Position numbers and translations under genes: made by a program | Origin: Streptomyces panaciradicis | GTDB lineage: Bacteria; Actinomycetota; Actinomycetes; Streptomycetales; Streptomycetaceae | NCBI RefSeq assembly: GCF_023516615.1 | Contig: NZ_JAMGBF010000068.1 | Location: forward strand, 1 to 64,000 | Direction: 5' to 3' | DNA length: 64,000 nucleotides | Shown: piece by piece, positions 31,751 through 39,512 of the stretch | How positions within the stretch are numbered: the stretch's first letter is position 1 | Layout of the letters: the number at the start of each line of letters is the position of its first letter | The notes under the pieces: generated by a model | The model's database searches: none | Told to the model about the DNA's origin: nothing | Seen by the model: the letters and a program-made list of their open reading frames with translations, nothing else

Positions 31751-31838
31751 ACCCCAGCGCCCGCGAACGCCCCTCATCCAGCCCGCCCGAACACCCCCGC
31801 CCAGCCAGCGATGCGCGGCCGCGCGGGCGGATGAAAAA

Positions 31839-31884
31839 GAGCCGGGCTACGGCGCCCGGGGGGAGGGGCGCCGCAGCCCGGCTC
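31839..31884 (-). terminator. Terminator downstream of hrdD
   Basis: Long stem GAGCCGGGCT-A-CGGCGCCC / GGGCGCCG-C-AGCCCGGCTC with one internal mismatch, followed on the minus strand by TTTTT (31838-31834). It is about 300 bp past the hrdD stop. The 31885-32180 gap holds a G15 run (31903-31917) and otherwise nothing I recognise. Confidence 0.75.
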
Positions 31885-32180
31885 AGGGAAGGTCCCGGCG
31901 CCGGGGGGGGGGGGGGGATTGCGTCGGGACGTGGTTCGGGTGGGTCGCGCTGGGCGGCCGCGCCGGTCCGGGTCGCCCCGAACACCTGCCGGTTCGCCCG
32001 AACTCCAGTGCCCTGAAGTCTTTTTCCCAGGGCACCGCCGGTTGAAGCGGCGTTACGCGCCATGTTTGCGCGGTCTTCCGCCACCCGGCGTACGCGGCCC
32101 GGGCCGTCGTACGCCGACGCCGCGGGCCGGCTCGCAGCGCGCGCCCACGCGCGCGGACCGGCCGCAGCGGCTCGTCGGTG

Positions 32181-33179
32181 TTACGCCGCCGCCTCGAAGC
32201 CGGTGTCGCGGGCCAGCTTCTTCAGCTCCAGCAGCGCGTGCTTCTCGATCTGCCGGATGCGCTCACGCGTCAGGCCGTGCTCCTTGCCGACCTCGGTCAG
32301 CGTGCGCTCGCGGCCGTCCTCGATGCCGTAGCGCATCTTGATGATGGAGGCCGTGCGCGGGTCTAGGCGGCCGATGAGGTCGTCCAGTTCCTCGCTGCGC
32401 AGCAGGGTGAGGACCGACTGCTCCGGGGAGACCGCGGAGGTGTCCTCGAGCAGGTCGCCGAACTGGGTCTCGCCCTGGTCGTCCACCGACATGTTCAGGG
32501 AGACCGGGTCGCGGGCCCAGTCCAGGACGTCGGTGACGCGGTCGGCGTTGGAACCGAGCTCGGCGGCGATCTCCGCGGGCTCCGGGTCGCGGCCGTGCTC
32601 GCGGTTGAACTCGCGCTGCACGCGGCGGATGCGGCCCAGCTCCTCCACCAGGTGGACGGGCAGCCGGATGGTGCGGGACTGGTCGGCTATCGAGCGGGTG
32701 ATGGCCTGACGGATCCACCAGGTCGCGTACGTGGAGAACTTGAAGCCCTTGCGGTAGTCGAACTTCTCGACCGCGCGGACCAGACCGGCGTTGCCCTCCT
32801 GGATCAGGTCCAGCAGGGGCAGGCCGCTACGGGGGTAGCGGCGGGCCACGGCCACGACCAGACGGAGGTTGGAACGGATGAAGATGTCCTTGGCGCGCTC
32901 ACCCTGGTCGACGAGGGCTTCGAGCTCCTCGCGGGTGGCCTCGGCCTTGGACTCCTCGTACCCGTCGAGAACCTGTCGCGCGAACACACCCGCCTCGATG
33001 ATCTGGGACAGCTCGACTTCCTTCGCGGCGTCGAGCAGCGGTGTGCGCGCTATCTCGTCGAGGTACATGCCGACCAGGTCGCGGTCTGCGATCTCGCCGC
33101 CATGAGCGCGAACACTGCGTGCCGCGTTGCCGGTCTCGCCGGCGGCGGACTGACGACGGGCGACGGCACGGGTTGCCAT
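32181..33179 (-). CDS. hrdD: RNA polymerase sigma factor HrdD (group 2, sigma-70)
   Basis: 332 residues from ATG 33177-33179, the length of S. coelicolor HrdD. Regions: 1.2 (DLVGMYLDEIARTPLLDAAKEVELS), 2 (SNLRLVVAVARRYPRSGLPLLDLIQEGN, FKFSTYATWWIRQAITRSIADQSRTIR), 3, and 4 (RTASIIKMRYGIEDGRERTLTEVGKEHGLTRERIRQIE). It lacks the long region 1.1 of the essential HrdB. An alternative primary-like sigma factor that is dispensable in S. coelicolor. A SigR-type promoter lies 114 bp upstream. Confidence 0.95.
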   Translation of the reverse strand: MATRAVARRQSAAGETGNAARSVRAHGGEIADRDLVGMYLDEIARTPLLDAAKEVELSQIIEAGVFARQVLDGYEESKAEATREELEALVDQGERAKDIFIRSNLRLVVAVARRYPRSGLPLLDLIQEGNAGLVRAVEKFDYRKGFKFSTYATWWIRQAITRSIADQSRTIRLPVHLVEELGRIRRVQREFNREHGRDPEPAEIAAELGSNADRVTDVLDWARDPVSLNMSVDDQGETQFGDLLEDTSAVSPEQSVLTLLRSEELDDLIGRLDPRTASIIKMRYGIEDGRERTLTEVGKEHGLTRERIRQIEKHALLELKKLARDTGFEAAA

Positions 33180-33292
33180 GCGTGCTCCCTTGCGATGGTG
33201 GGCTGGCGGGTATTGGTCCTTCTCGGACGCCGGGCACTCACCTTCGAGTACCGCTAAGCACCTTGGTCGGGTGCCCTGCATCTGTTGGAAAC

Positions 33293-33318
33293 AACGACTG
33301 GAATCCGGACAGAATTCC
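33293..33318 (-). promoter_or_regulatory. SigR (thiol-stress) promoter of hrdD
   Basis: On the minus strand GGAAT (33318-33314), exactly 18 bp, GTT (33295-33293): the SigR consensus GGAAT-N18-GTT. hrdD of S. coelicolor is a known member of the SigR regulon, which agrees. Confidence 0.85.
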
Positions 33319-33379
33319 CAACCCGTCACCCCAATTTTCTGATCATGCAGTACCCTGTGCGGCCACATGAGGAGGTCCG

Positions 33380-33898
33380 ATGCCGTCGGAGCGGGCAGAG
33401 GTGCAGGTCAGGCCGGGAGTCGAGAACGACCTCGAAGCCCTCACCGACATCTACAACCACTACGTACGTGAGACGCCGATCACATTCGACACCGCCGTCT
33501 TCACTCCTCAGGAGCGCCGTCCGTGGCTGCTCTCCCACCCGGAAGACGGCCCGTATCGCCTGATGGTTGCCACGGAAGCGGACACACAGGAAATTCTGGG
33601 CTACGCCACATCCAGTCCTTATCGCGCCAAGCCCGCGTACGCGACCTCCGTGGAGACGACGGTGTACGTGGCCCCGCACGCGGGCCGCCGCGGCATCGGC
33701 ACGCTGCTGTACAAGGCCCTCTTCGAGGCCCTGGCCGGCGAGGACCTGCACCGCGCCTACGCGGGGATCGCCCAGCCCAACGAAGCGTCCACGCGGCTGC
33801 ATGAACGCTTCGGGTTCCGGTACGTCGGCACGTACCGCGAGGTGGGCCGGAAGTTCGGCCGCTACTGGGACGTCGCCTGGTACGAGAAGGAGCTGTAG
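33380..33898 (+). CDS. GNAT acetyltransferase, phosphinothricin N-acetyltransferase-like
   Basis: 172 residues, ATG 33380 with GGAGG 7 bp upstream. VRPGVENDLEALTDIYNHYVRETPITFDT is the Pat/Bar family N-terminus, SPYRAKPAYATSVETTVYVAPHAGRRGIGTLLY the acetyl-CoA loop (RRGIG), and NEASTRLHERFGFRYVGTYREVGRKFGRYWDVAWY the family C-terminus. Members acetylate phosphinothricin or other small amino compounds; actual substrate is unknown. Confidence 0.9.
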   Translation: MPSERAEVQVRPGVENDLEALTDIYNHYVRETPITFDTAVFTPQERRPWLLSHPEDGPYRLMVATEADTQEILGYATSSPYRAKPAYATSVETTVYVAPHAGRRGIGTLLYKALFEALAGEDLHRAYAGIAQPNEASTRLHERFGFRYVGTYREVGRKFGRYWDVAWYEKEL

Positions 33899-33911
33899 GC
33901 AGAGCTCCGGG

Positions 33912-34703
33912 TCAGCCGAACTGCACCGACCGCTTGGCCAGCCCCATCCAGAACCCGTCGATCACGGACTTCTGCGCGTCCAGCTCGCCGACCGCGTCGG
34001 CCGCGCCCATGGTGACGAACAGCGGGGCGAAGTGCTCGGTGCGCGGGTGGGCGAGCCGGCCGGCCGGGGACTTGTGCAGGAAGTCGAGCAGCGCGTCGAC
34101 GTCGCCGTCCTCCAGCCTGCGGTGGCCCCAGTCGTCGAACTCGGCGGACCAGCCGGGCACCCCCTGGCCGACGTGCCGCAGGGCGGCCAGGTTGTGGGTG
34201 AAGAAGCCGGAGCCGACGATCAGCACGCCCTCGTCGCGCAGGGGCGCGAGCTTGCGGCCGATCTCCATCAGCCTCACCGGGTCGAGCGTCGGCATGGAGA
34301 TCTGCAGTACGGGGATGTCGGCGGCCGGGAACATCTCGACGAGCGGGACGTACGCGCCGTGGTCCAGCCCCCGGTCCGGGATGTCCTGGACGGGCATGCC
34401 GGGCGCGCGCAGCAACTTGCGGACGGACTCGGCGAGTTCGGGGGCGCCGGGCGCTTCGTACCGGACGCGGTAGTAGTGCTCGGGGAAGCCCCAGAAGTCG
34501 TAGACGAGCGGGACCGTCTCCACGGCGCCGAGCGCCAGCGGGGCCTCCTCCCAGTGGGCGGAGACCATGAGGATCGCCTTCGGGCGGGGCAGGTCGGCGG
34601 ACCACGCGGCGAGCTGGCCGGGCCAGACGGGGTCGTCCGCGAGGGGCGGCGCGCCGTGACTGAGGTAGAGGGCGGGCATGCGCTCCAGTGTTTCGGCGGA
34701 CAT
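33912..34703 (-). CDS. LigB-type extradiol ring-cleavage dioxygenase (DODA family)
   Basis: 263 residues. Metal ligands expected in YLSHGAPPL, SAHWEEAPLALG, GLDHGAYVPLVEMFP and SGFFTHNL fit the class III (DOPA 4,5-dioxygenase/YgiD) family, a non-haem Fe or Zn enzyme acting on catechols. Divergent from a MarR regulator with operator-like repeats between, so it is probably induced by a phenolic ligand. Confidence 0.9.
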   Translation of the reverse strand: MSAETLERMPALYLSHGAPPLADDPVWPGQLAAWSADLPRPKAILMVSAHWEEAPLALGAVETVPLVYDFWGFPEHYYRVRYEAPGAPELAESVRKLLRAPGMPVQDIPDRGLDHGAYVPLVEMFPAADIPVLQISMPTLDPVRLMEIGRKLAPLRDEGVLIVGSGFFTHNLAALRHVGQGVPGWSAEFDDWGHRRLEDGDVDALLDFLHKSPAGRLAHPRTEHFAPLFVTMGAADAVGELDAQKSVIDGFWMGLAKRSVQFG

Positions 34704-34763
34704 GACGGCGGCTCCCTGTACTTCCCGGTACTCCCCTGCGGTTTCCCGACGGCTTCTCGATGG

Positions 34764-34817
34764 TTGAAATCTAAAACGCTATGAAAAGACCGTACGCTTC
34801 ATTTGTTTAAATTTCAA
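34764..34817. promoter_or_regulatory. MarR operator arms between dioxygenase and marR genes
   Basis: TTGAAATCTAAA (34764-34775) and TTTAAATTTCAA (34806-34817) are 12-bp inverted arms with one mismatch, in an AT-rich island. TTGAAAT/ATTTCAA half-sites are common MarR targets. They straddle the likely divergent promoters. Confidence 0.6.
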
Positions 34818-34841
34818 GGAGAGGTCTCGTACAGTGGATGC

Positions 34842-35381
34842 ATGAAGACGGCACCCCCCTCCGCTGCACCCGCTTCCGCGGCACAGGAGCCCCCCGCGGG
34901 CACCCCCTGGCTCTCCGACGAGGAGCAGCGCGTCTGGCGCTCCTTCATCCACGCCACCACGCTCCTGGAGGACCACCTCGACCGCCAGCTCCAGCGGGAG
35001 GCGGGCATGCCGCACGTCTACTACGGCCTTCTCGTCGGCCTCGCCGAGGCCCCGCACGGCCGGCTGCGGATGACGGAGCTGGCGATGAAGGCGAAGATCA
35101 CCCGTTCCCGTCTCTCCCATGCCGTCGCCCGGCTGGAGAAGAACGGCTGGGTGCGCCGCGAGGACTGCCCCTCCGACAAGCGGGGCCAGTTCGCGGTGCT
35201 GACCGAGGAGGGCCACGAGGTGCTGCGGCGGACCGCGCCGGGCCACGTCACGGCCGTACGGCAGGCGGTGTTCGACCGGCTGACCCCCGAACAGCAGAAG
35301 TCCCTCGGCGAGATCATGCAGATCGTCGCCGAGGGACTGCAGCCCGACGAGGCGGGCGCGGATCTGCCCTGGCTCCGCTGA
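34842..35381 (+). CDS. MarR family transcriptional regulator
   Basis: 179 residues from ATG 34842. After a Pro/Ala-rich leader comes the winged HTH: HVYYGLLVGLAEAPHGRLRMTELAMKAKITRSRLSHAVARLEKNGWVRREDCPSDKRGQFAVLTEEGHE, ending in the dimerisation helix. DxRG-type wing (SDKRGQ) as in the family. It probably represses itself and the divergent dioxygenase. Confidence 0.92.
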   Translation: MKTAPPSAAPASAAQEPPAGTPWLSDEEQRVWRSFIHATTLLEDHLDRQLQREAGMPHVYYGLLVGLAEAPHGRLRMTELAMKAKITRSRLSHAVARLEKNGWVRREDCPSDKRGQFAVLTEEGHEVLRRTAPGHVTAVRQAVFDRLTPEQQKSLGEIMQIVAEGLQPDEAGADLPWLR

Positions 35382-35487
35382 GCCGCTCACTCGGCGAACC
35401 AGGGCAGATCCTGGGGTCGTACGCGGGAGGCGTCCCCTTCCTCCTGCGTACGAGTGGTTCCGAAGGGGTACGGCCGGGCGGCCGCCG

Positions 35488-37029
35488 TCAGTGGGCGACC
35501 ACCGGGACGGCGAGCTCGTCCTCGACGCCCTCCTCGGACCCGGCCACCGCGGTGGAACCGGGGCGGCCGGCGTTGACCAGGGTCACGACGACCACCGCGG
35601 CCAGGACCAGCATGCCGACCGCGATCCAGATCGCGTTGGTGTAGCCGTGCACCGCGCCCTGCATCTGCACCAGCTGCGCCTGCGACTTGGAGGTCGCGGA
35701 GCCGATGTGGTCCTTGATGTACGCGGTCGTCGCGGACGCGGCGATCGTGTTCAGCAGGGCCGTGCCGATCGCGCCGCCCACCTGCTGCGAGGTGTTGACC
35801 ATCGCGGAGGCGACACCGGCGTCACGGGGCTCGACGCCCAGCGTGGCCAGGGACATGGCCGGCATGAACGCCGTACCCATGCCGAGACCGAGCAGCAGCA
35901 TCGAGGGCAGGATCGTCGAGGAGTACGACGAGCCGATCTCCAGCTGCGTCATCAGCAGCATGCCGACCGCGGCGACCAGGAAGCCGGGGCCCATCAGCGC
36001 CCGGGCCGGGACCCGGGTCATCAGGCGGGCGCCGATCTGGGTGGAGCCGATCATCATGCCCGCGATCATCGGCAGGAACGCGAAGCCGGTCTTGATCGGC
36101 GAGTAGCCGTTGATGACCTGCAGGTAGTAGGTCAGGAACAGGAAGGTGCCGAACATCGCGATGATCGCGATACCGAGCGAGAGGTAGATGCCGCCGCGGT
36201 TGCGGTCGGTGATCACGCGCAGGGGCAGCAGCGGGGCCTTGACCTTGGCCTCGGTGACGACGAAGGCCGCCAGCAGCACCGCGGAGGCGACGAACAGGCC
36301 GACCGTCAGGGAGTCGCCCCAGCCGTCGGACTCGGCGCGGGTGAAGCCGTAGACGAGCGAGACCAGACCGAGGGTGGACAGCAGCACGCCGGGGATGTCG
36401 AGCGGGTTGCGGTTGCGGCCGCCCTCCGGCTCACGGATGACGAAGTACGCGCCGAGCGCGGCGACGATGGCGAACGGGATGTTGACGAAGAACGTCCAGC
36501 GCCAGTCCAGGTACTCGGTCAGCACGCCGCCGAGGATGAAGCCGACGGCGCCGCCACCACCGGCGATCGCGCCGTAGATGCCGAACGCCTTGGCGCGCTC
36601 CTTGGCGTCCGTGAACATCACGGCGAGCAGGGAGAGCGCGGCCGGGGCGAGCATGGCGCCGAAGACGCCCTGCAGGGCGCGGGCGCCGAACATCATGGCG
36701 CCGGTGGTGGCCGCTCCGCCGAGCGCGGAGGCGGCGGCGAAGCCGGTCAGTCCTATGACGAAGGCGCGCTTGCGGCCCCACAGGTCGGCGATCCGGCCGC
36801 CGAACAGGAGCAGTCCGCCGAACGCGAGGGCGTAGGCCGTGACGACCCACTGCCGGTTGCCGTCCGAGATGCCCAGGTCGGCCTGGGCGGAGGGCAGCGC
36901 GATGTTCACGATGGTGGCGTCGAGGACGACCATCAGCTGGGCGAGCGCGATGAAGACGAGCGCCTTCCAGCGGTTGGAGTCGGCGGCGCCTGGGGCGCTG
37001 CCGGGAGCCTTCACGGCTGTTTCAGACAT
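35488..37029 (-). CDS. DHA2-type MFS efflux transporter (EmrB/QacA)
   Basis: 513 residues from ATG 37027-37029, 14 hydrophobic segments. VFIALAQLMVVLDATIVNIALPSAQ (motif D1 with LDATIVNIALP), GRIADLWGRKRAFVIG (motif A) and GFILGGVLTEYLDWRWTFFVNIP (motif C) are textbook. The C-terminal tail is acidic. Same strand as and 172 bp downstream of the TetR gene, which probably represses it. Confidence 0.94.
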   Translation of the reverse strand: MSETAVKAPGSAPGAADSNRWKALVFIALAQLMVVLDATIVNIALPSAQADLGISDGNRQWVVTAYALAFGGLLLFGGRIADLWGRKRAFVIGLTGFAAASALGGAATTGAMMFGARALQGVFGAMLAPAALSLLAVMFTDAKERAKAFGIYGAIAGGGGAVGFILGGVLTEYLDWRWTFFVNIPFAIVAALGAYFVIREPEGGRNRNPLDIPGVLLSTLGLVSLVYGFTRAESDGWGDSLTVGLFVASAVLLAAFVVTEAKVKAPLLPLRVITDRNRGGIYLSLGIAIIAMFGTFLFLTYYLQVINGYSPIKTGFAFLPMIAGMMIGSTQIGARLMTRVPARALMGPGFLVAAVGMLLMTQLEIGSSYSSTILPSMLLLGLGMGTAFMPAMSLATLGVEPRDAGVASAMVNTSQQVGGAIGTALLNTIAASATTAYIKDHIGSATSKSQAQLVQMQGAVHGYTNAIWIAVGMLVLAAVVVVTLVNAGRPGSTAVAGSEEGVEDELAVPVVAH

Positions 37030-37201
37030 GGGGGTACCCACTTCGGGACTTCGTGACGGAAAAAGGGTGTCGTAAGGGGACGGCTCGCCCGGGGGCGAGA
37101 ACCGGTCAGTCGGTGCTGGTGCGTGTCAGGTATCGGAAGTGCTGACCGCCGCGACGGGCGGAACTAATCGCGGAACCGATCGGCGGAACCGATCGGCTGC
37201 G

Positions 37202-37861
37202 CTAGTCGCAGGGTCGGCGCAGGTCCTCCACGGTGACGGGCGTGCCCGGCAGGACCGAACGGGCCGGCGCCCGCAGTCCGTCCAGGAACATCTGCAGATG
37301 GCGGTGGACGAAGCGGTCGTTGGTGAGGCAGTCCGTGCCCGCCGGGGGCCGGCTGAGCTGGGCCACGACGACCATCAGGTCGCCGACGCCCACGTCGGTC
37401 CGCAGCTGGCCGGCCTGCTTGGCCCGGTCCATCAGCGACTCGACGATCTGCTCGCACCGCTCACGCGCCGCTTCGAGATCGGGATGGTTCTGGTCGAAGG
37501 TGCTCTGGACCATCGGGCACAGCGCGCTGATCCGCTCGTCGGCGGCGATGTGCACGAAACGCTCGAGCGCCTCGAAGGCGTCCCCGGTCTCCGCGAGCGC
37601 CTGCTCGGCCGCCTCCGACGTCCGGTCCATGACGGAGCAGACGACCTCGCGGACGAGCGCGTCGCGGTCGGGGAAGTTGCGGTACACCGTGGCGTTGCCG
37701 ACGCCGGCCCGGCGGGCGATGTCGTCGAGCGGCACGTACGGGCCGAACTCGGTGAACATCTCGCGGGCGGCGGTGACGATCCGCTCCCGGTTGCGCAGGG
37801 CGTCGGCACGGGGCCGGGGCACCTTGCGCTGCGCGGGCTTCGCGGTCGTCGTGGCGGTCAC
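37202..37861 (-). CDS. TetR family regulator of the adjacent MFS pump
   Basis: 219 residues from GTG 37859-37861, with GAGGAG upstream. HTH: RNRERIVTAAREMFTEFGPYVPLDDIARRAGVGNATVYRNFPDRDALVREV; C-terminal domain with CPMVQSTFDQNHPDLEAARERCEQ. The first gene of a tetR-MFS pair. The leader carries a near-perfect palindrome and a tandem duplication. Confidence 0.92.
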   Translation of the reverse strand: MTATTTAKPAQRKVPRPRADALRNRERIVTAAREMFTEFGPYVPLDDIARRAGVGNATVYRNFPDRDALVREVVCSVMDRTSEAAEQALAETGDAFEALERFVHIAADERISALCPMVQSTFDQNHPDLEAARERCEQIVESLMDRAKQAGQLRTDVGVGDLMVVVAQLSRPPAGTDCLTNDRFVHRHLQMFLDGLRAPARSVLPGTPVTVEDLRRPCD

Positions 37862-37873
37862 GGTGGACTCCTC

Positions 37874-37913
37874 GGAAATCTGTGGTGCGCGATGGAAATC
37901 TGTGGTGCGCGAT
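37874..37913. repeat. 20-bp tandem duplication in the tetR leader
   Basis: GGAAATCTGTGGTGCGCGAT occurs twice head to tail (37874-37893, 37894-37913) just upstream of the tetR ribosome site. Confidence 0.9.
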
Positions 37914-37950
37914 CCGGGGAAGCAGTCCCCGTTTCGCTCGGACACCTGAC

Positions 37951-37975
37951 TAAACGGGGAGACGCTCCCCGGTTA
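37951..37975. promoter_or_regulatory. TetR operator upstream of the tetR-MFS pair
   Basis: TAAACGGGGAG-ACG-CTCCCCGGTTA: 11-bp inverted arms with a single mismatch. A further CCCCGTTT half-site lies at 37927-37934. Confidence 0.7.
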
Positions 37976-38160
37976 TTTCGGGTTGAGCGGAAGTAATGAC
38001 GTGACCTGCGTCACATCCCCCTGATGGCCCCATCACGGCCCGCTCTCGGCCCCGCCCCACGTTCGGACTCCTCCAGCGAGCGCCCGCCCACCCCGCGACC
38101 GAGGGTGATCGAAAGGGCGCAGCCTGACACCGGCGGCTGCCATGGACGAAGGGCCCGTGC

Positions 38161-39438
38161 ATGCAGCTCAGCCGTCGGATACGTCCGCGCCGCGTCGCCG
38201 CCCTCGCGTCCGTCGCCGCCCTGATCCTCGCGGTCGGCACCTCGGCCGGCAGCGGGCACCTGCGGACACCGACCAGCGCGGCCGGGGCCGGCCCGATCGC
38301 GGCGGCCAGGGGCTCGGCCTTCGGCCCGTGCATGATCAGCGGCGGCCACACCGTCCAGATGTCGGAGGGCGTACCGACCTCCGCCGGCTACTCCCGCTCC
38401 ACGGGCACCGTCCACGCCCTGACCCTGATGGTCGACTTCCCCGACGCCCCCGGCCCCGGCGACGCGCTCGCCCGCTACCGCGAGTTCTTCCCGCAGACCG
38501 CGAGATGGTTCCGCACCGCCTCCTACGGCCGCCTCGACTACCGCCCCGAGACCCCCATCCGGCACTGGCTGCGCATGCCCAAGCCCTTCAAGGCGTACGG
38601 CATAGAACGCGGCGCGCCCTTCGACCCCGGCTATCGCGACCTGGTCCAGGACATCGTCGGCGCGGCCGACCCCCAGGTCGACTTCCGCGACTACGACTTC
38701 CTGAACGTCCTCATGACCCCGAACGCGGGCCCCTCCGCGCTGGACACGGTCCTGTCGGTGACCTTCGCCGGCAACACGGAGGCGCCGGTCGCCGACGGCG
38801 TCCCGGTGGCGAACGCCTCCTTCGTCTACTCCCGTCAGGACGACGGCTCCGGCTCCTACGACCGCACCGGCTACCGCGTCCTGCCCCACGAGAACGGCCA
38901 CGTCTTCGGCCTTCCCGACCTCTACACGCAGGAGGGCGGGGGCGCGGTCGGCCACTGGGACATCATGAGCGAGGACTGGGGCGTCAACAACGACCTCCTG
39001 GGCTGGCACAAGTGGAAACTGGGCTGGCTCGACTCCTCCCAGGTCGCCTGCGCGGCGACCCCGGGGACGATGTCGTACGCCCTGACGCCCCTGGAGCGGG
39101 CGGGCGGCCCGAAACTGCTCTTCGTCCCCCTGGGCCCCCGCACGGGATACGCCGTCGAGGTCCGCACCCGCGCGGGCAACGACGAGGCGGTCTGCCGGCC
39201 CGGGGTGCTGATCTACCGGGTCGACGCGGACGTGGACACCGGGATGGGGCCGGTGACGGTGTACGACTCGCGGCGGGACAGCGGGGGCTGCACCCGGAGC
39301 CCGAACGTGCAGGCGGAGCTGTCGGACGCGCCGTTCGGGGTCGGGGAGGTGTTCAAGGACACGAAGAGGGGGGTGCGGATCGAGGTGGCGGGGGCGGGCG
39401 GGGACGGGGAGTACCGGGTGGTGGTGGAGCGTAGGTGA
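38161..39438 (+). CDS. Secreted M6 family metalloprotease
   Basis: 425 residues. Signal peptide at residues 1 to about 30 (RRIRPRRVAALASVAALILAVGTSAG). The zinc site is HENGHVFGLPDLY (His243, Glu244, His247), with the downstream DIMSE Met-turn (about residue 268) as in M6/immune-inhibitor-A-like peptidases. LTLMVDFPDA and WFRTASYGRLDY are typical of the family. It is probably exported by Sec or Tat and acts outside the cell. Confidence 0.92.
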   Translation: MQLSRRIRPRRVAALASVAALILAVGTSAGSGHLRTPTSAAGAGPIAAARGSAFGPCMISGGHTVQMSEGVPTSAGYSRSTGTVHALTLMVDFPDAPGPGDALARYREFFPQTARWFRTASYGRLDYRPETPIRHWLRMPKPFKAYGIERGAPFDPGYRDLVQDIVGAADPQVDFRDYDFLNVLMTPNAGPSALDTVLSVTFAGNTEAPVADGVPVANASFVYSRQDDGSGSYDRTGYRVLPHENGHVFGLPDLYTQEGGGAVGHWDIMSEDWGVNNDLLGWHKWKLGWLDSSQVACAATPGTMSYALTPLERAGGPKLLFVPLGPRTGYAVEVRTRAGNDEAVCRPGVLIYRVDADVDTGMGPVTVYDSRRDSGGCTRSPNVQAELSDAPFGVGEVFKDTKRGVRIEVAGAGGDGEYRVVVERR

Positions 39439-39512
39439 GGGCGGTTGCCGGGGCATGAGGGTGGGGGTGCCGTCTACGGTAGGGCTGCCCTGACCGCCGT
39501 ACCGGAGAGCCG

